Below, piece by piece: positions 62,455-64,000 of a stretch of 64,000 nucleotides of DNA (its first letter is position 1; every line of letters begins with the position of its first letter). Below the pieces are notes generated by a model. The model did not search any database and was not told where the DNA came from. It saw nothing but the letters and a program-made list of their open reading frames with translations. This DNA comes from Candidatus Microbacterium phytovorans (GTDB taxonomy: Bacteria > Actinomycetota > Actinomycetes > Actinomycetales > Microbacteriaceae), in the NCBI GenBank assembly GCA_029202445.1, contig CP119321.1:2852001-2916000 (forward strand), read 5' to 3'. The position numbers were made by a program, and so were the translations under genes.

Positions 62455-64000
62455 TTAGGGGAATAGCACGGTCATCGGACGCTCCTTCAGGAGCCCGTCG
62501 CGCAGCTCGAGCACGAGGTCGGGACCGATGCGCGCGAGGAACGCGTCGTCGTGGCTCACGATCAGCACCGCGCCGCGGTACGAGGCCAGCGCGTCGACCA
62601 GATGGTCGACCGTCTCCACGTCGAGGTTGTTGGTCGGCTCGTCGAGCACGAGCAGCTGCGGGGCAGGTTCGTGGAGCATGAGGCGTGCCAGCGCGGTCCG
62701 GAAGCGCTCGCCGCCCGACAGCGTCGCCACCGGCCGCAGCACGGTGTCGCCGCGCAGGAGGAACCGGGCGAGCCGGTTGCGCAGTTCCACGTCGCCCATG
62801 CCGGGGCTGCGCAGATTGTCGAGCACCGACCGATCGTCGTCGAGACCGTCGACGCGCTGGGGGAGGTATCCGATGCGGTCGGTGTACGTCTCCGTGTGCA
62901 GGCCGGTCCCGGAGCGGCCGACGCCGACGAGGCTCTCGAGGAGCGTCGTCTTCCCCGCGCCGTTGGGGCCGATGACGGCCACCCGCTCCGGCCCCTGCAC
63001 GATCCACGCGCGCTCGCCGTCGCCGAGCATCGCGATGCGTCGCCCCGCCGCGACCCGGGGATCGGGGACGTCGATGTGCACCGACTCGTCGTCGCGAACG
63101 CGACGTTCGGCGACGTCGAGGTCCGCGCGAGCCGCCGCGACCTTCTCGACGGCCTCGGTCCGCAGCTTCCCTGCCGACACCTGCGCGGCGCGCTTGCGTC
63201 CGCCCGCGACGATGCCCGGCACGCGCTTCTCGATCTGCGCCTTGTGTCCGGCCGCCTGGCGGTGGGCGATCTTGGTCTCCGTCAGGCGGCGGTCGCGCTT
63301 CTCACGTCTGACCACCTGCCGCGCGGCGGTCTCGGCCTGCCGTGCGGCCGCCTGCTCCACGTCGAGCGCTTCGCGCCACGCCGAGTAGCCGCCGCCGAAC
63401 ACCGACAGCCCGCCGCGGTACAGCTCGGCGGTCTCGTCCATGAGGTCGAGCAGCCGGGTGTCGTGACTGACCACCACGAGCGTGCCCCGCCACCCGCGGA
63501 CGAGGTCGTAGACGCGCGCGCGGGCATCGCGGTCGAGGTTGTTGGTGGGTTCGTCGAGCAGGGCGATCGGCGCTCCGCGGAGCCGGACGCCGACGAGCGC
63601 GGCGAGTACCGCTTCGCCGCCGGACAGGGTGCCCACCCGCCGGTCGAGCGCTCCCGCGGGAAGTCCCGCCTCGTCGAGGGATGCCGTGGCCCGCGCTTCG
63701 ACGTCCCAGTCGTCTCCGACGGCGTCGAAGTGCGCGGGGTCGACGTCGCCGTCGGCGATCGCCCGCACGGCGCGGAGCGCATCGCCCACGCCGAGCAGGT
63801 CGGCGACGGGGACGTCCACGTCGAGCGTGAGCTGTTGCGGCAGGCGGTCGACGCGGCCGGTGACGGTGAGCTGGCCGGACGTCGGCATCCGTTCGCCCGC
63901 GATGAGCGAGAGCAGCGTCGACTTGCCGGCGCCGTTGCGGCCCACGAGGCCGGTGCGGCCGGTGCCGAACGCGCCCGTGACGCCGTCGAGGGCGACGGTG
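62455..64000 (-). CDS. ABC-F-family ATPase, N-terminus outside window
   Basis: A partial gene; the frame continues through the right edge and ends at a TAA (62455-62457), giving about 515 C-terminal residues. Two nucleotide-binding domains are visible: Walker A motifs GRNGAGKST and GPNGAGKTT, signatures [10 protein letters not shown] and [10 protein letters not shown], and Walker [10 protein letters not shown] and [10 protein letters not shown] charged helical linker separates them. No transmembrane part is seen, so it is an ABC-F (translation-associated) ATPase. Some of these proteins protect ribosomes from antibiotics, but nothing here proves that role. Confidence 0.93.
   Translation of the reverse strand, partial: TVALDGVTGAFGTGRTGLVGRNGAGKSTLLSLIAGERMPTSGQLTVTGRVDRLPQQLTLDVDVPVADLLGVGDALRAVRAIADGDVDPAHFDAVGDDWDVEARATASLDEAGLPAGALDRRVGTLSGGEAVLAALVGVRLRGAPIALLDEPTNNLDRDARARVYDLVRGWRGTLVVVSHDTRLLDLMDETAELYRGGLSVFGGGYSAWREALDVEQAAARQAETAARQVVRREKRDRRLTETKIAHRQAAGHKAQIEKRVPGIVAGGRKRAAQVSAGKLRTEAVEKVAAARADLDVAERRVRDDESVHIDVPDPRVAAGRRIAMLGDGERAWIVQGPERVAVIGPNGAGKTTLLESLVGVGRSGTGLHTETYTDRIGYLPQRVDGLDDDRSVLDNLRSPGMGDVELRNRLARFLLRGDTVLRPVATLSGGERFRTALARLMLHEPAPQLLVLDEPTNNLDVETVDHLVDALASYRGAVLIVSHDDAFLARIGPDLVLELRDGLLKERPMTVLFP

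Overview
The DNA is high-GC and gene-dense. Short spacers carry the GGCATCC/GGATGCC words and GTTGAGCGAGCGCAGCGAG-type intergenic repeats that are common in Microbacteriaceae. Together with leaderless promoters and GTG starts, the gene content (actinobacterial hut operon, treX-Y-Z, xylAB with ROK and LacI regulators, Lhr with Nei) points to a Microbacterium-like soil or plant actinobacterium. The genus is an inference. No tRNA, rRNA, CRISPR array, transposase or phage gene was seen.

Layout. 1-212 is the 3' end of a possible cyclophilin-like DUF3830 gene. 294-9060 is a complete histidine degradation cluster: hutH, hutU, an M20 amidohydrolase, a second M20 amidohydrolase behind an operator-like palindrome, hutF, hutI and a TetR regulator. 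This is the formimidoylglutamate to N-formylglutamate route, with M20 enzymes where hutG would be. 9200-11340 holds a cold-shock protein with an odd in-frame upstream coding stretch, a fatty-acid desaturase and a small protein. 11489-16272 holds a phytoene-desaturase-like oxidoreductase with an SRPBCC partner, a coiled-coil protein, a small unknown protein, a second TetR and a small membrane protein. 16275-21127 holds a class III aminotransferase, an SDR, an APC permease and a DUF998-like membrane protein. After a gene-free stretch rich in hairpins, 21648-28734 carries an unknown gene and the glgX-treY-treZ trehalose operon.

28828-42928 is a pentose and arabinoxylan utilisation region after a TspO-like protein. 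It has LacI and a GH51 arabinofuranosidase (divergent), a GH3 glycosidase with a three-gene ABC sugar importer, a second LacI, a ROK repressor, xylA and xylB. Palindromic operators lie in each divergent promoter. The importer and glycosidases would deliver arabinose and xylose, and XylA/XylB feed xylose to the pentose phosphate pathway.

42956-49171 contains a glutamine amidotransferase and, divergent from it, the most unusual locus: a sigma factor, a small CnaB/carboxypeptidase-regulatory-like protein, a subtilase with no signal peptide and a five-unit Asn-Pro-Tyr-Thr-Lys-Thr linker, and a TPR-CHAT (caspase-fold) protein. It looks like a self-contained intracellular proteolytic response or conflict module. 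Arrays of hairpin repeats follow at 49185-49600.

49861-55974 has a LysR effector-domain protein lacking a helix-turn-helix, a DUF1304 protein, a thermonuclease, an envelope-glycan-like operon (phosphodiester glycosidase, GT2-GtrA fusion, left-handed beta-helix protein), a YitT-like membrane protein and a Nei-type DNA glycosylase. 56024-64000 has Lhr helicase, a membrane-anchored beta-propeller protein and a truncated ABC-F ATPase running off the window end.
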